Below, piece after piece: positions 31,600 to 43,779 of a stretch of DNA of 64,000 bases; positions within the stretch are counted from its first letter, which is position 1, and the number at the start of each line of letters is the position of its first letter. This DNA comes from Neoceratodus forsteri (Eukaryota > Chordata > Ceratodontiformes > Ceratodontidae). The position numbers and the translations under genes were made by a program. The notes under the pieces are model-generated. The model was not told the origin of the DNA. It saw only the letters and a list, made by a program, of their open reading frames with translations, and ran no database searches. Where the stretch lies: the NCBI GenBank assembly GCA_016271365.2, contig CM057450.1:1807925967-1807989966 (forward strand), written 5' to 3'.

Positions 31600-34250
31600 T
31601 CAGCTGTTGGATACTTGTCACTAACCCCACCCACGTCAGTTCCTCAGGGATTCTTCCCGATACGATTAGTGACCATTGTGCAGTCCATTGCTCCAAGTCT
31701 GCCAAAGCTCCCCCACAAGCAAACACATTCGTCTACTTCAGGCAATTAAAAAACTAAACCCAGTTTATCTTGCTAACACTTCCCTCGCCTTAGACTGGTC
31801 CTTCACTGAAGCCATTAGCGACATCAGTCTAGCCTTGGATATGTTCTGCAATAATTTCCTCTCCTTTTGTGACACCTTCATCCTCCTGAAAAAAATCTGA
31901 GTAAAAGGAAACTGCCACGAATGGGTTTCCTCCGATCTCCGGAAGCTGATGAGACAGAGCATGGTCCAAGTACATAAATCTCAAACTCCCTTATCTTCTC
32001 CAGCAGTATAAAACCCTAAATAACTAATGCAAATCCACTGTCCGATCTGCCAAATCCTCTTTTCTTCTCGAAAAGCAGGACAATGCTGCTGGAAACTCTA
32101 GACGTACACAGAACCTCCTCAACCTTATTTGGAGGGGGAGGGGGGCAAAACATTGACCAAATCTGCCTGTCGATGGTGTAGCCAACACTGATCCTCTCGA
32201 GGTTGCCACACTCTTCAGTCGCCACTTGGCAAACCTAGACAAATACAAGCCCATCTCTTCCCTCCCCAGCCCCTGGTCTTTCCTTCTTTCCCTCCTCCAA
32301 CCCACACCCCAGATTCCATTTTTGTTTTCTGTCCTGGCCCCATTGAAGTGGTTACATTTACAAAAAAAAAAAAAAATGACCCCAGGCCTTTCGCGGGTCC
32401 TGATGTTGTTGACTACAGATTCCTTAAGCTGGTCTGTGAATCCCTAGCCATCCCTTCCACTAACATCATTAACCACTCCCTCTGCATAGGTACCATCCCC
32501 CTCAAGTGGAAAAGCACCATTATTAAACCTCTACACAAATCCGGTCCCAAACAATTACAGACCTATCTCCCTCCTTGCTCCCCTCTCCCAAGATTTTGGA
32601 AAAAATCGTCCATTCACAAACCATTGACATTCTGTCAAAATATAACCTTCAGACTGATTCCCAACATGGTTTCAGGGCTGGCCATAACACAGAGACCGCC
32701 ATCATTAAATTAACAAACTTCATGGAAAGAGCCAGTGATGAGGGCCTCTACTCCAGTTCAGTCATCATCGATCTCACTAAAGCCTTCTGCTTCATCGACC
32801 ATGGTGTTCTTCTCCACACACTGTCATGTCTACATTTCTCACCCAATGTCGTAAACTGGTTTCGGAATTACCTCTTCACAAGGTCCCATCAAACTACAAT
32901 CGATGGCGGCCTTTCCAATCCTTGCCCCATCAAATATGGTGTACTCCAGGGGTCCATCCTTGGCCCACTTCTCTTCTCCCTCGTTGTCAGTTCCCTTCTG
33001 GTTATCTGTATGAACATGGAGATAATTCTCTATGCTGATGATGCAGCTCTCTGTTGCAGAGACAAAGACCTCCCTTCTGAATAAACTCCTGCTTGATTTT
33101 AAGAGACTTCACTCCTGGTTCTCATCCGAGGGTTTAGTTCTCAATTCTTGGGGAAAAAAAAAAAAAAAAACCGGCAAAGGTCATTGTCTTCGCTAGCTCC
33201 AAAAAAACAGATTTCGATTTCTCCCTCTGCGATGATGACGGCAACATGATAGAAAGAGTATATGAATTTAAATACCTCGGACTACTTCTCGACTGCAGTC
33301 TCAGCTTTGTTGCACACATTAATCAGATCATTAAGAAAGCCCACCAAAGACTTGGCATGCTCCACAGGGTCAAACCATACTTCAGTAAGGGCTCCATATC
33401 TCTCCTTGCTTCTAGTTTCCTTCTCTCGCTCTTCCAACTATGGAGCCCTTGTCTGTTTCCCACCCTTATCCCAGAAAAATCTCCACAAGCTTCGTTCCAC
33501 CTACCACAGCATCATTCGTTTTGTCTCGGGTCTCCCTAGACTAACTCATCACTGCGACCTGTACAGGCTTTCTAGCTGGCCCTCCCTTGAGAACAGTCTC
33601 ATAAGCAAAGTGGTCACTTTCTTCCATAAGCTTTCCCTTGGTCTTCTTCCTGATAGCATCACTCCACTCTTCCCTAAGTCAGTGCACTCCAGGACTACGA
33701 GAAGTCCCCCCCACCCACCTTTGCAGTACCCTTCTGCCGCACAGCCCAGGGCCAAAACACCCTCTCTTTTAAGGGCCCCAGCCTCTACAGCTCCCCCACA
33801 CACTGTCTCGCTACCACATCCCTTAAATACAACCTCTTAAAGCGCCTCTACTCCTCCTCTGCATGCATTTGTCCCCTGCCGTAAATCCCTATCCCCCGGC
33901 ACTCCTCCTTCCCTCTTATTACCTGTCCCCTCTGTGCACTCCCCTTCTGCTAGAGTTACACCCTGGCCTTCAGTACTCCAAATCCTTGTCAGCACTTTTC
34001 TTTTCAGCACTTGAATCGGTGCTCCTTTTGTGTAATCCCCCTAAATCTAAATCCCCCTGTTGACTCTGTGTGTAAATTTTTATGTACTGATTGCCCTGAT
34101 ATGTATTGTTCCCCTTTGTATGCTCTGTAACTGTGATTTCGAATTGCCTTACTTCGGATGTACTCTGTAACTTAGTTTGCTGTGTCTAAACTGGGCGCTT
34201 GTGAAAATGGGCAATTTTGCTCACATGCCTTTCCAGTATAACAAATAAAC
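31600..34250 (+). mobile_element. LINE-3: Rex1/L2-like LINE, 5'-truncated
   Basis: Endonuclease C-terminus at 31,620-31,750: LVTNPTHVSSSGILPD, then ISDHCAVHCSKSAK. RT at 32,395-33,090: GPDVVDYRFLKLVCE, GTIPLKWKSTIIKPLHKSG, QHGFRAGHNTETAI, VIIDLTKAFCFIDH, GVLQGSILGPLLFS and ILYADDAAL with the catalytic pair intact. The C-terminal part (33,120-33,840) has VYEFKYLGLLLDCSLSFVAH, KKAHQRLGMLHRVKPYFS and LRSTYHSIIRFVSGLPRLTH. The 3' UTR ends near 34,250 with AACAAATAAACTG. Frameshifts at about 31,640, 32,570, 33,085 and 33,440, plus A runs at 32,360 and 33,153. Confidence 0.85.
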
Positions 34251-34484
34251 TGAAACTGGCTAGTCTTCCAGAATTTAGTTTGGGATTCCCAGTTTATTAT
34301 TTTGGTAATCCCGAACTACAGGGAGGCAAAAACTACCAAGGGCCCTGATGGCAGTGTTGTTTTTTTATTTATTTTCTCCACCCCACAATCACTGCACCTT
34401 TTAGAGTTTTTATTTATTGACAAGCAGCAACAGGAGGCGCTTGCACTGGAGACAGGCTGTGCTCAGCCTGAATGAAAGCTGTAA

Positions 34485-34729
34485 TTGTAAACAAAAATGA
34501 GACCGCACCAGACCTTCAGCGGTGATAAAAGCATTACATTTTATTAAAGTTCAGATACAGAGTGGCTAGTAACATGCCGACGACAAACACTGAACCGGTT
34601 TCACTGCCCCAGCATCACCATCGGGAGCGTCACTAGCCACTCTGTATGTGCACTTTAAGTTAGCACTTTAATAAAATTCAGTGCTTTTGTCATCGTTGGA
34701 AGTCTGATGCGGTCTCCTTTTGTTTACAA
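34485..34729. mobile_element. Foldback MITE (245 bp)
   Basis: Ends TTGTAAACAAAA (34,485-34,496) and TTTTGTTTACAA (34,718-34,729) are perfectly inverted. Complementarity continues inward through GAGACCGCACCAGA and the region around ATTTTATTAAAGT, and through AGAGTGGCTAGT, to a loop near 34,600. No coding. Target duplication not clear. Confidence 0.7.
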
Positions 34730-35084
34730 GTATGTTTTTTATTTATTGAATCTGGAGATCCCATTGAGATTAAAATCTTGCATGCAACAGGGATCTGGCT
34801 TATTGGTAGCCAAATATACAATATTAGGGACTAAGTGCTCTTTCAACCAGTTCTGTGAACTGAGATTATAGACACTGTTAACAGTCGTCTGTAGGTTTCT
34901 CAGGTCTGGTACTGGGGACATTCAGTCCTTTGTGTGTCAGAGTCCAAGTCAGATCTGCTTACCACCACGTTGCAGTTCTCTCACCCAGAGAACTCAAGCA
35001 TGCCCTCTTACAACCATATAAAATATTGCAGTGCCAGTCTTTACACACAGATAATGAAAATGATGATCCAGTTGCCACATAAAC
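34730..35084. other. Unassigned spacer before DIRS-C
   Basis: No coding or terminal repeats recognised. Confidence 0.4.
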
Positions 35085-35539
35085 TAGAAAATAATGTGTT
35101 TTATTGTGTGTCTGCTCTTATGTGCTGGGAGTGGATTGGGCTGAATCCCCTCTGAGCCAAGACAGAGTGAGCTAGATCAAGGATCTTTGTTGGGATCGCT
35201 CCTTTCCCATGACCTCTGTCTTTCTCAGTCTGTATAAGCTGTGAGACAACTGCCTGCCCAGCAGGAACTTTACTTTTTTTTTTCCTGACTTCTTTGACAG
35301 GTAGCAACATTTTCTTCTTCCTGCCTCTCTTGGAGGGTTTTCAATCCATGCCGTGGTCACTGCTCTTCTGGTAGGAAGAATTGCGAGAGCCACCTTTGAT
35401 TACAATGCTAAGCTGATCCCCAACCACATAGCTGATCTTTGCATTTTTTGCACTTTGCTTCTGCAACAGCCTCTATAGGACTGTGCAGCAATCATCAGCC
35501 TTAAAGCAGATTTGAGGAGCAGGCAGCAGTCATATCCCA

Positions 35540-36120
35540 CAGAATGGGAACATCACCAGGGAGTGTTTGGCAGCATCTGTGCCTGATGGGGTCGGCCACT
35601 TCTGAGCTTGATGGCATCCAGCTCCAGTGCAGAGCTGCCCAGGTTCTTCAGCAGATGCTGGGACAAGAACTCTTTAGGGATGGACTGTCTCTCCCTTCTG
35701 TGGCTGGACACACTATGCTTTTTCACTGTGGCCAATGATATTAGAGCTGGTCTGTAAGCTTGGATAGGAACCATTCTCTCTGATCCTAGTCTCACCCCAG
35801 GTTGGCTCATTGGTCATATTAGTCTGACCTTGTTGAGCTAGCAGGACCAATTCCACTCCCAAACAGACACAACATCCTGCGCCAAGGCCCAGTTTTGCAT
35901 CTGGACCCAAAAGACTGCTACTGGTGTCTTGTATACAGAATGTCTCGGCTTGATAAAGGCATGTTACCCAGCCAGGATCATGGAGATTTTTTCATGCAAG
36001 CAAAAAAGCCGTCCCATCACCAAGACACACCACAGAGTGTGGCCTGCCTTCAGACACTGGTACTGTCCACAGGTACAAAATGCCTTTCCTCCACTCTCTT
36101 GGACATCCTAAACATTACTT
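35540..36120 (+). pseudogene. DIRS-C gag-like remnant
   Basis: Short open pieces at 35,544-35,738 and 35,895-36,122 with no recognised motif. They are assigned to the element only because they lie between its left repeat and its recombinase. What they encoded cannot be told. Confidence 0.3.
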
Positions 36121-36329
36121 AGCAGAGTCTAGCCAAGGGTCTTTCAGTTAGCGCTCTTAGAGTTCAGGTGGTGTCCCTTCTGCTATCGAATGGGATGGAT
36201 CCTCATCTGTGAGGACAACACTGGGGCATTTGCAGATCCCTCAGGGCATGCTGTGGTTGTCATTTGTTCTGCTCAGATGGTAGGGGGAACACTAGGCCCT
36301 TGTCTGCTGGAAGCTTTGTACTATTATTG

Positions 36330-39300
36330 TTTTCCATAAGAACAAGGACAGTAACTTCCCTTCTGCCCAGAGTGACCTCTAATTTCTACGAAATAGATCT
36401 CCTTGAGTTGACAACCATATGTTGTTCCTCTGTGAATGAAACTGAGAAACTCCTCCACTTCCTAGATGTCCGAAGGGCTTTTTGGATTTACCATTGGAGG
36501 ACGCTGGACTTCCTTACTAACATACTAAAATGCCAGCAGAATAGGCCTAACTGTCTTTAGTGTCTGCTCGTTTGGTCAACCTCCACCCTGGGAGCTGACC
36601 TTGCTGCCCCCCTCGCCCTCTCTGGCTTCTCCCTTCCCAGTCCTGGGTATTCTCGCTGCACTGGTTTTTGCTTCCAGAACCCTTCCCTTGTACCAGTCCC
36701 ACCCCCTCTTGAACCTCTCCACCATTTCTGCCTCCACCAGCCCCCTGGGCAGCGCATTCCATGGCTCCACCACCCTCTCAGTAAAGTAGCACTTCCTCCT
36801 TTCTCCCCTGAATCTCCCCCCCCGGCCCCCAGCTTCCACCCATGCCCTCTAGTTGCCCCCCCTTCTTCCTTCGGAGCACCCTGACTGCTTCTCCCATATT
36901 TATCCCCTTCATGTACCTGAAGATCTCTATCATGTCCCCCGGACCCTTCTCTCTTCCAGTGTGTACATATTTAGCTCTTCGAGCCTCTCCCCATAGGTCC
37001 TATCCCCCAAGCCCCAAATCATTTTGGTTGCCCTCCTCTGGACCCTCTCCAGGAGTTCAATGTCCCTCTTTAAATGTGGCCTACAAAACTGCACGCAGTA
37101 CTCGAGGTGCGGCCTCACCAAGCAGTTATACAGTGGGAGTATCACTTCCCTCCTTCTGGAGGTGAGCCCCATAACGATTCATCCAAGCATCCTCTTTGCC
37201 TTTGCCACTGCCCTCCTACAAGTTTCTGAGTTGTTCATCTTGACATCCACCACCACCCCAGGTCTCTCTCTGCCGTCGAGACTTTTAGCAATTCCCTCCG
37301 CCCAAGGGTGTACACTTGGCCCGGGTTTCTGGCTCCCAGGTGCAGTACCTTGCATTTCCCTGCATTGAACCTCAGCTTCCGCTTTCTAGACCACCTTTCC
37401 AGAGCCTCCAGGTCCCCCTGTAGGGCCACCCTTCCCTTCTCCCCATCCACCACTGCCCCCAGTTTTGAGTCATCCGCAAAGAGGCTCATTTCACTCCTGA
37501 TACCCTTCCTTTTGTCAGAGACGTAGGCGTTGAACAGGCGGGGCCCAAGGACCAATCCCTGAGGGACTCCACTAATGACCCTCCTTGAGAATGAGACTAT
37601 CCCACCAACCACGGTTCTGGAGCCAATTGCCTCTGCATCTGGTCCCCCCAATTTCTCCCAGATTATCCGACAGGCCCCCATGAGGAACAGAGTCAAATGC
37701 CTTGCTGAAGTCAAGAAAGAGGACATCCACTGGTCTACCCAGGTCCAAGGCACTCGTCACCCAGTCATAGAACTCCACAAGGTTTGTCTGACACGATTTT
37801 CCCAGGACGAATCCGTCCTGTATATCGTCGAGGCACCCCAGCTTTTCCAGCTCCCCCTCAGTCTCTCCTTGACAATGCCCTCCATCACGTTGCCCACCAC
37901 TGATGTCCGGCTGACAGGTCTGTAGTTCCCTGCCACCTCCCTTGATCCCCCCCTTGTGAATAGGCACTATATGCGCACCTTCCTGTCCTGGGGCACCCAC
38001 CCTGTCCTCAGAGAGATGCTGAAGAGCTCCGCCAGGGGTTTCGCCAGGACATCCGCCAGTTCCTTCAGCACTCTGGGATGTCATGTATCCGGCCCTGGTG
38101 CTTTCTCCGTCTTAAGGGACCTGAGAGCTTCCCGCTGTCTGCCGTGATTTCCACCTCCGCTACCTCGTCCCCCTGCTTTGCCTTCCCTTCACCTGCCAGT
38201 GATGCCCCCCCCTTCCCAGACCCACCGATCGGTAAGGGTCCCCCTCCTCAGTTTCACTGTCTCTTCCCATGTATGATGCAGCCCCCATTTTCCTTGGTGA
38301 AAACTGAGGCAAAGTACTCATTTAGTGCCTCAGCCTGCTCCCCAGGTCTTGTGCCCATCCCTCCCGTTTTAATCCTGCTAATCTGCCCCTTCACCCTTCG
38401 TTTTCCCCAGTGTATCTAAAGAACCCTTGTTCCCTCTCCTAATTTCCCTGGCCAGGTTCTGTTCCTTCCTTGCCGTAGCTGCCCTCACCACCCTAATGGC
38501 CCTTCTGACCATCAGTTCGTACTCCCCTCGATCCCTTTCACACCTTGAGCACTTGAATTGCCTATAGGCCGCCTTCTTTCCCCTCACCACCTCCCGAACC
38601 TCCCTGGTCCACCAGCAGGGTTTTTGGGCCCTATCGCATTTTCGTCTTACTCTTGCGCAGGTGCTGGTAGCATCCTGCACCCCTCTCCTGATGATTTCCC
38701 ACCTACTGTCAGCGTCCATGTCTGGCCCAATCTCATCCAAGTGCTTCTTAAGGATCCTTCCCATTTCCTTGAAATCTGCACCCCTGAAGTCAGTTACCTC
38801 CGTCTTTGTGCAGCCTTCTACTCCTCCTAGGTTCAGGCAGAACCAGACCATGGCATGGTCGCTCCCTGCCAACGGGTCCCTTACCCCCAGGCCCCCAATC
38901 TGGTCACTGTCTGCCAGGACCACATCCTGTATCCACTCCTCCCTGGTCTGTTCCCCTACCTGCTGAGTTAGGAACACGTCCTGAAAGACATCCAACAACC
39001 TCTGTTCCCTGGCCACCGCAGTCACTACAGTCTCTCTCTCTTTGATCGGACTCTCTCTTAGGCCCAGGTAAAAGGTATACAGCTCTAACAAAATGCACCT
39101 GGGCAAAATGGCTCTGCAGAGTGATGAACTTGGTGACATTTGAAGAGGGTAACCTGCACTTTTCATAGTAAAGGCTTACTCTACCAGGGCAGTGGCCACC
39201 TCGTACGGAGAATGGACTAATGCATTCTGGAAGGACATTTGCAAAACTTCCATTTGGTCCTCATTACACATCTTTTACAAGCGTTACTTTTTGGATGTGT
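36330..39300 (+). pseudogene. DIRS-C tyrosine recombinase, split by CR1-B
   Basis: Before CR1-B, 36,330-36,526 reads TVTSLLPRVTSNFYEIDLLE and KLLHFLDVRRAFWIYHWRTL, aligned with VVSDFHLNQSISLPVF and LHSLDVKRALSYYIERT of DIRS-D. After CR1-B, about 39,160-39,290 reads AYSTRAVATSYGEW, ICKTSIWSSLHIFYKRYFLD. This gives the His/Tyr-x-x-Arg box (STRAVATS; the usual His is Tyr) and a region equivalent to HTFTKHYSLD. The catalytic box I part upstream is not found. Confidence 0.7.
36534..39089 (-). mobile_element. CR1-B LINE, 5'-truncated, inside DIRS-C
   Basis: Flanked by AAAATGC at 36,527-36,533 and 39,090-39,096, a likely short target duplication. Minus-strand ORF2 from the end of the endonuclease (DSDQIGGLGVRDPLAGSDHA at about 38,890) through RT: LFLDFSKAFDSVPHGGL (about 37,695), ISGVPQGLVLGPRLFNAYV (about 37,560) and MSLFADDSKLGAVVDG (about 37,470), with the catalytic DD intact. 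It ends with [10 protein letters not shown] and [20 protein letters not shown] (37,110-37,000). The 262-codon frame 39,166-38,378 spans the endonuclease-RT linker without interruption. A few frameshifts occur. Confidence 0.85.
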
Positions 39301-39845
39301 TCAGTTCCACTGATTGCTGCTTTTAGTAGGTGGGTACTAGGCTCAGTAATTCAGATTTGACTCACTCCCATAGAGTACTGTTACTTTGAGTCAGATCGAC
39401 TCCCTTCATGTAGAAGCCGCCACACAGAGGGGAATTTAGTTCCTTACTGGTAATTCCTGTTGTGTGTTGGCTCCTTCCTTGTGCAGGGAGGCCCTCCATG
39501 CGGACACTGCTGTATCTTGGGTGTCCTTAGATTATGTTCCTGCCCAGCTTTACTATACATGGTTACCAAGAAAACCCTGGCTTATTGAGGTTGAGGTCCT
39601 GTGGTTGTCCGTCGATGTAGGTTTAGTTTATACCACTTTGTATCTTCCAATTTTGTGTTTTAGTGTTTCACATCTTTGCTAAGTGGGGTGACTAAGGATC
39701 ATGGTAATGGGGTAGTCTCCACAAAGGTCCTTGGTCTAGCTCACTGTGTCTCAACTTGAAGGGGGACTCAGCCCAGTCCGCTCCCTGCACGTTGATGGAA
39801 CCTACACACAACTGGAAATACTATTACGGAACTAAAGGCCTCTTT

Positions 39846-40190
39846 TTGTAGATGTAACAACCACTAATCTCTTCCAAACATTTCCAAAAATAAATTTGTA
39901 TCATAGTTTATAATGTTTGACATTACAGTATATTTTGAAAGCTGTATCTTTTAAACTGTTCATCTTAGAAACATAAGCTTTTTTTTTTTTTTAAGATGAA
40001 AACTTGGATTTCGATCAACATAAATGGATCATAACGGTACAGTTCTTATGTAGTGATATGTCTGTACTTGTGGATATAACATGCTGTTAAAAATAACGGG
40101 ATCCGAAACATTTTTGAACATTTCATATATTGATATTTGGAACATTTATTTATTGAAAATTGGTAGTCGAGAAAGACACACCGCCAAAGC
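39846..40190. other. AT-rich unassigned spacer
   Basis: Contains a 14-base T run near 39,980 and no coding or repeat ends recognised. Confidence 0.4.
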
Positions 40191-40914
40191 TAATTTCCAG
40201 GTGCTGCATGTGGGAAAGGGGATTGGGAAGAACGAGTACATTCGTGATAAATGACAGTCAATGTAAAAAAAAAAAAAAGTATACAAGCATATGTGAATTA
40301 CCGAGGTTATAAAACGGTAAGCAGGCAGTATGAAAGGGAAATAGTTAAGCATTTCTTTAAGTAAGCAATATAACAATAAAATAACTAGACAGAGAGAAGG
40401 GGGTAGATGCTGTGCATACAATAAAATGAACTATCATGTACAGGCAAAAATGGGAGAAGAGATGGAGAAATGGGAATAACACGTACTGGGACAGACAAGA
40501 AGGCAGAATGAGTGTAAATCAACTAAGTGGCATGACAAGGGGCAGACTAGCCAATGAAAGAGTGAGGAAAAATAATTTTGAGATGGTGTTTGAGAGAAGG
40601 ATTGGTAGGAGATGGGTGAAGTGTGGGGCAGAGGGAGTTCTAAATCGAAGATGAGAGGAGAAGGAGGCTTGCCCAGCAGCAGATTTGGAATAAGGGGTGA
40701 AGAAAGTGCAGGAGTCTCTAGAGCGAAGGGCATGAGAAGAGGAGCGGTTTGGAGAGAGGAGAGGTAAGGAGGGAGAGGAAAACAAAAGTATTTGAAATGA
40801 ATGATGCACAGTGAATGAGGCAAGAGGAGGTACTGAGAAGCTAGTAAATAGGGGACAATGATGGTTAAGAAAAGGAGCATCAGTAGCAAAGCAGCAGGAC
40901 CGCTGAATTGGTCT

Positions 40915-41310
40915 AAATCCTTACTACGTACGTTCCGATATACCTTGGCACTGCAATTAAACCTGTAGCTATACCATTACTCTCTTTGTGCCTTGGTCTG
41001 CTGCCTGTAGTGCTGCACTTTACCCTGTATCTCGCAATTGTCTCTCTTATTTTTGTCCTGTGTGTTATTTGTGGTATGCCTCGCCATTGTAATTCAACCT
41101 GTTACTATATCCTGTAGTCACATGTCTTGTACAAAAGCCTGTAGTACTGCACTTTACCTTGTATGCTTGTATGTTTATCTTGTAAGTGTTATGAACATGC
41201 ATAATCCTGTTTGTTCTCCCTCTTACCCTTCCCGCAGGGCGCATCTGGAATCCAGCAGTAGTCTGCTCAGTATGCCTTCCTGGTTAAACCTTTAAATAAA
41301 TAAATAAATG
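40915..41310 (+). mobile_element. LINE-5: LINE 3' UTR fragment inside LINE-4
   Basis: Plus-strand, non-coding, with the CTGTAGTACTGCACTTTACC-like 3' UTR style. It ends in CTTCCTGGTTAAACC and (AAAT)4 at 41,290-41,310, the tail of an L2-type LINE. It lies between two LINE-4 coding blocks in opposite orientation. The left boundary is approximate. Confidence 0.6.
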
Positions 41311-41704
41311 GCATTGCCAAGGTATGCAGTCTGGCAAGAGAAGAGGAAGGGGTGGCACCATAGAACACATCTGCATAGTCGAACACCAGAAGTACCAGCT
41401 CAGTGATTGTTTCTTGGCTGACTGGGAATAGTAAACGTCCTTGTTGCAGTAAAGGGCACCAAGTGTGGGGGTGGAACTTTCTTGAGGATGGTGTCAATGT
41501 GAGTAGAAAAGTCAAGGGTAACATCCAGCCGTACACTTTAATATTTATAACTGGGAACAGTATCAAAGGAAGCGCCATCCAAGATGGAAAAGACAAGTGG
41601 GTAGTGGAGCCTAGCATGCTTATGGCTTGTGCTCAGAGGTCATGGACTCTTGTCTTCTTGGTATTGACTCAGTTTATGTACTTGGAACCAATGTAGGACT
41701 TTAT

Positions 41705-42245
41705 TAAAATTACATAGAAATATAGAATTTGACGGTAGATAAGGACCTGGCACACCTAGTCTGCCCATTTTCCCTACCTGTTTCATATACCGCAGATCAT
41801 TGGCTTACCCTCTGTTCCCTATCGCTAGAGTTTCTTTGTCCCATGCGTTTTTGAATTCCCCTTTCATTTTTGCCCCTACAACCTATGCCAGGAGGCTGCT
41901 CCATGGATCCACCACCCTTTCCGTGAAAAAAAATACTTTCTTATGTTACTCTTTAAGTCTACCCCCCTCTATCTTCATATCGTGGCCCCTTGTTCTTGAA
42001 CATCTTTTTTTTTTTTTTTAAGATGCTACTCTGCTCTCTTGTACCTTATTTAAACCCTTGAGGCATTTGAAAGTCTATCATATCCCCGCCCCGGGAATAC
42101 ATATTGAGATCCTCCAGTCTCCCCTCTATGACTTTTGGTGCAGCCCCTGCACCATTTTTGTCACCCTTCTCTGAACCACTTCTGTCTATGTCGTTCCGGA
42201 GATGGGGCATCCAGAATAGGACGCAGTACTCCTAGATGAGGTCAC
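41705..42245 (-). mobile_element. CR1-D, 3' end fragment inside LINE-4
   Basis: Shares with CR1-A the 3' terminal words (GTAGATAAGGACCTGGCAC, CTAGTCTGCCCATTTT), the CCACCCTTTCCGTGAAAAAA block, and a remnant of the RT C-terminal coding on minus near 42,150. It sits between LINE-4 segments at 42,290 and 41,700. Confidence 0.75.
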
Positions 42246-42415
42246 TAGGCTCCTATTGCTATCAGTGGAGCCCACCCCCCAAACCTAACAAACTCTTCTG
42301 TCATGCTGAAGCAATGTTTCCAGGGCAGAGACTGTGACACTTGTGGCAAAAAGTTCAGTGTTATCTGCATAGATGTGAATATGCGAGCTGATGCAGTCCG
42401 AGGAAAGGTCATTAA

Positions 42416-43066
42416 AGGGCACCAATCATACTCATTTAAATATACTTCTGGAAGCCCCCCACCAGTAGCTTACCTGCATTAGAGTATTCCAAGAATTTTT
42501 CTCTTCATGTTTGGTGAGGGGGAAGAATTTGTAAATGAGAGCTGACTGTCCGTTCCCTTCCTCTTCCTGGTCTCCAGTGTAGTCCAGCTCTGCTTCTGTG
42601 CGCTGTCATTTTGTGACAGAAGAGTTTGTTGCACTTGGGGGTGGGCTCCATTAATAGCAATAGGAGTGTTATTTAAACATGGAATTTTATATTGTGGAGG
42701 TTGGCAAATTGGAGCCACAGCTCAACAAACAAGTCTCTTGTAAGTTAAGCTGTGGCTTGATTTGCCTGCAGTGGACCTCTAAAATATAAAACTTCATGTT
42801 TTAAATGACGTTGTCATTGCTGTCAACAAAGTGCACCCCCATGCTCTACAGACTCTGGAATCACAAAATGTCGGAGTGGGGGGGGGGGCACGGGGGTGGA
42901 GCTGGTTGCATCAGGGACCAGGAAGGGATTGGGCAGCCAACTCTTATTTACACTCCCTTCCCCTTCACTAGCTATTAAGAGAATAATTTTAAAACTTGAA
43001 AAGTTCAACTCTGGTGCAGTTAAGCGACTGACGCGGGCTGTGAGAAAGCACCGAAACTGGTGCTAT
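42416..43066. mobile_element. TTAA-flanked element inside LINE-4 RT (651 bp)
   Basis: TTAA at 42,412-42,415 and 43,067-43,070. The ends AGGGCACCAATC and, in reverse, ATAGCACCAGTT share GCACCA. Leaving out the element and one TTAA lets the LINE-4 frame run on through the RT core (FSIFLNDLSSDCISSHIHIY), so the insertion limits are well supported. Non-coding, with a G run near 42,880. Confidence 0.7.
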
Positions 43067-43140
43067 TTAAGGAATATTGAAAAGAGAATATAGACCCCAG
43101 TTTAGATCCTTGAGGAACCCCAGATTAACATCAGATATCG

Positions 43141-43750
43141 ATTCATGAACTTTGCTGTCTCCAAGCTTTAATTTTAAATAAAAGTGTCTAGCCTTAAAGG
43201 TTCCAAAGTTATCCCATTTTAAAGAAATCACCTTTTTAAAGTTCTAACTTTGGGACCGTTAGGGCAAGATGGAGGTCCCTGGACACTGTTCATAAGGGAA
43301 AGGGGAAATTGTTTAACCAGAAAGGCACACTAAGCCAGAGCTCATTTCCAGGTGTGACATGTGAGCACAACGAGGTTGTAAAGCCACCGATGCGTCCAGA
43401 AGAACTTTGAATAACGTAATATTTGGACACAGAGCAACTTACATTTCTCATGAGCTCTGTATTTCTTCTTCCCATTATTTATTACTGAGGTTTAAGGAAA
43501 GTTGTTCCTTAAGGGTTCAACAGCTTCTATTGCTTATTCCTAACCTGATGTCATAAGACTCTGCTTGTGACATCAGTTATTCCCATGGCAACCAACTGTG
43601 ATCTCGCAACAAAGCATTTTGATTTCAGGTAGGGAGTATACTGTAGGGGCAGATGAATTCCAAGGCATAAATATGTTTTTGTGGGTACTTCCTCGGCAGC
43701 AAATATGAGGGAGGAGAAATCTATAGAAGGTAAGTGACATACATGCTTAC
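43141..43750. other. Unassigned spacer before DIRS-D
   Basis: No coding or repeat ends recognised in about 600 bases. Confidence 0.4.
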
Positions 43751-43779
43751 TTGTTCAAATAACATGAAGTCTTGCTATA

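Larger units (their letters stand above)
35085..39845 (+). mobile_element. DIRS-C, internally deleted DIRS split by CR1-B
   Basis: Inverted terminal repeats at about 35,085-35,260 and 39,690-39,845: GAGTGGATTGGGCTGAATCC and AGAGTGAGCTAGATCAAGGA on the left pair with the complement at about 39,730-39,800. An internal complementary region at about 39,405-39,490 pairs with the right terminus (TTTAGTTCCTTACTGG against CCGxxATTAxGGAACTAAA near 39,830). Without CR1-B only about 2.2 kb remains. It holds a short gag-like part and the recombinase C-terminal half; RT, RH and MT are absent. Confidence 0.85.
40190..43140 (-). mobile_element. LINE-4: L2/Rex1-like LINE with three insertions
   Basis: Minus-strand ORF2 pieces in correct order: SGVPQGSxLGS at about 43,130-43,080, then after a TTAA element NDLSSDCISSHIHIYADN at about 42,410-42,350 (catalytic YADD reads YADN), then after CR1-D a DGASFDTVPSYKY...VYGWML block (41,590-41,530) and VFDYADVFYGATPSSSLARL (about 41,380-41,325), then after LINE-5 RSRDSCTFFTPYSKSAAGQA (about 40,725-40,665) and a 3' region to about 40,190. 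The last block fits the conserved RSSD...F..aAP..WN C-terminal tail of L2-type LINEs. The element is old. Confidence 0.7.
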
